Assembly: GCA_003023665.1 (NCBI GenBank)
Contig: PXYR01000116.1
Location: 1-5,436, forward strand
Reading direction: 5' to 3'
Length of the DNA stretch: 5,436 nucleotides
Source of the DNA: Bacteroidota bacterium
GTDB taxonomy: Bacteria > Bacteroidota > Bacteroidia > Flavobacteriales > Schleiferiaceae
Shown here in pieces: positions 5,336-5,436 of this stretch (position 1 is the stretch's first letter; each line of letters begins with the position of its first letter). The notes beneath the pieces were generated by a model. That model saw only the letters and a program-made list of their open reading frames with translations. It ran no database searches and was not told the origin of the DNA. A program made the position numbers and the translations under genes.

Positions 5336-5436
5336 TTAAAATAGCTTTCGAGGAGCGTGACAATACGGTGTGCCGCCCTTATTGTCATAATAATCCTGAT
5401 GATAATTTTCCGCAGAATAAAATTCGGCTGCTGGAA
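5336..5436 (-). CDS. msrA: Peptide methionine sulfoxide reductase MsrA, C-terminal fragment
   Basis: The minus strand encodes the last 32 residues of a gene whose 5' part lies beyond base 5436; the stop is TAA at 5338-5336. The peptide reads AAEFYSAENYHQDYYDNKGG, then TPYCHAPRKLF. FY-AE-YHQ-Y followed by a PYC or GYC is the C-terminal signature of MsrA, the thioredoxin-dependent enzyme that repairs Met-S-sulfoxide in oxidised proteins. The active-site GCFW motif would be upstream and cannot be seen. After the Cys the protein ends within seven residues, about ten shorter than the ...PKLEKLKK-F tail I associate with flavobacterial MsrA. This may be a natural short form. The gene converges on accC and shares its terminator. 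Confidence 0.82.
   Translation of the reverse strand, partial: PAAEFYSAENYHQDYYDNKGGTPYCHAPRKLF

Noticed and set aside
1..5436. CRISPR arrays, tRNA/rRNA genes, insertion sequences, attachment sites and riboswitches
   Set aside because: I looked on both strands and found no spaced direct repeats, tRNA-like cloverleaf, transposase frame with terminal repeats or conserved leader structure; nearly all bases are in ordinary housekeeping genes.

Overview
The window looks like core chromosomal DNA from a member of the Bacteroidota, most likely Flavobacteriales. Three things point there: the protein subtypes (PdxA beginning with a GDLNGIGFE motif, a zinc-ligand-poor L32 with the CPTTGEAHLYHRAHWHEGK signature, a YceD/DUF177 protein with a single Cys), the near absence of Shine-Dalgarno sequences before the start codons, and a TAnnTTTG-type promoter element. 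By eye the DNA is moderately AT-rich, and nothing in composition or gene content suggests a mobile or accessory region.

Layout: (1) 1-149, the C-terminal end of an M17 leucyl aminopeptidase, + strand. (2) 151-1542, pdxA (vitamin B6 synthesis), starting one base after the peptidase stop and carrying an unusual Asn/Arg-repeat N-terminal extension of about 118 residues. (3) A TATCTTTG promoter element at 1562-1569, then yceD/DUF177 (1594-2088) and rpmF (2098-2280), the conserved pair tied to 23S rRNA/L32 and large-subunit assembly. (4) An AT-rich hairpin on the rpmF stop codon, a Rho-independent terminator (2310-2340) and a 17-bp inverted repeat just ahead of fabH. (5) fabH, accB and accC (2396-5265), enzymes for malonyl-CoA formation and the first condensation of fatty acid synthesis. 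(6) A strong two-way terminator (5293-5324), and beyond it the C-terminal end of a convergent msrA on the - strand (5336-5436).

Functional reading: AccB carries biotin, AccC carboxylates it, and the carboxyltransferase (AccA/AccD, not in the window) passes the carboxyl group to acetyl-CoA. The resulting malonyl-CoA, as malonyl-ACP, is used by FabH to start chains. The rpmF-fabH adjacency is the common bacterial link between ribosome synthesis and lipid synthesis, but plsX, often found between them, is absent here and a terminator takes its place.

I see no evidence of a previously undescribed system such as a defence island, CRISPR array or novel RNA. The observations most worth a second look are the repeat-rich extension on PdxA and the 17-bp inverted repeat overlapping a possible fabH promoter.
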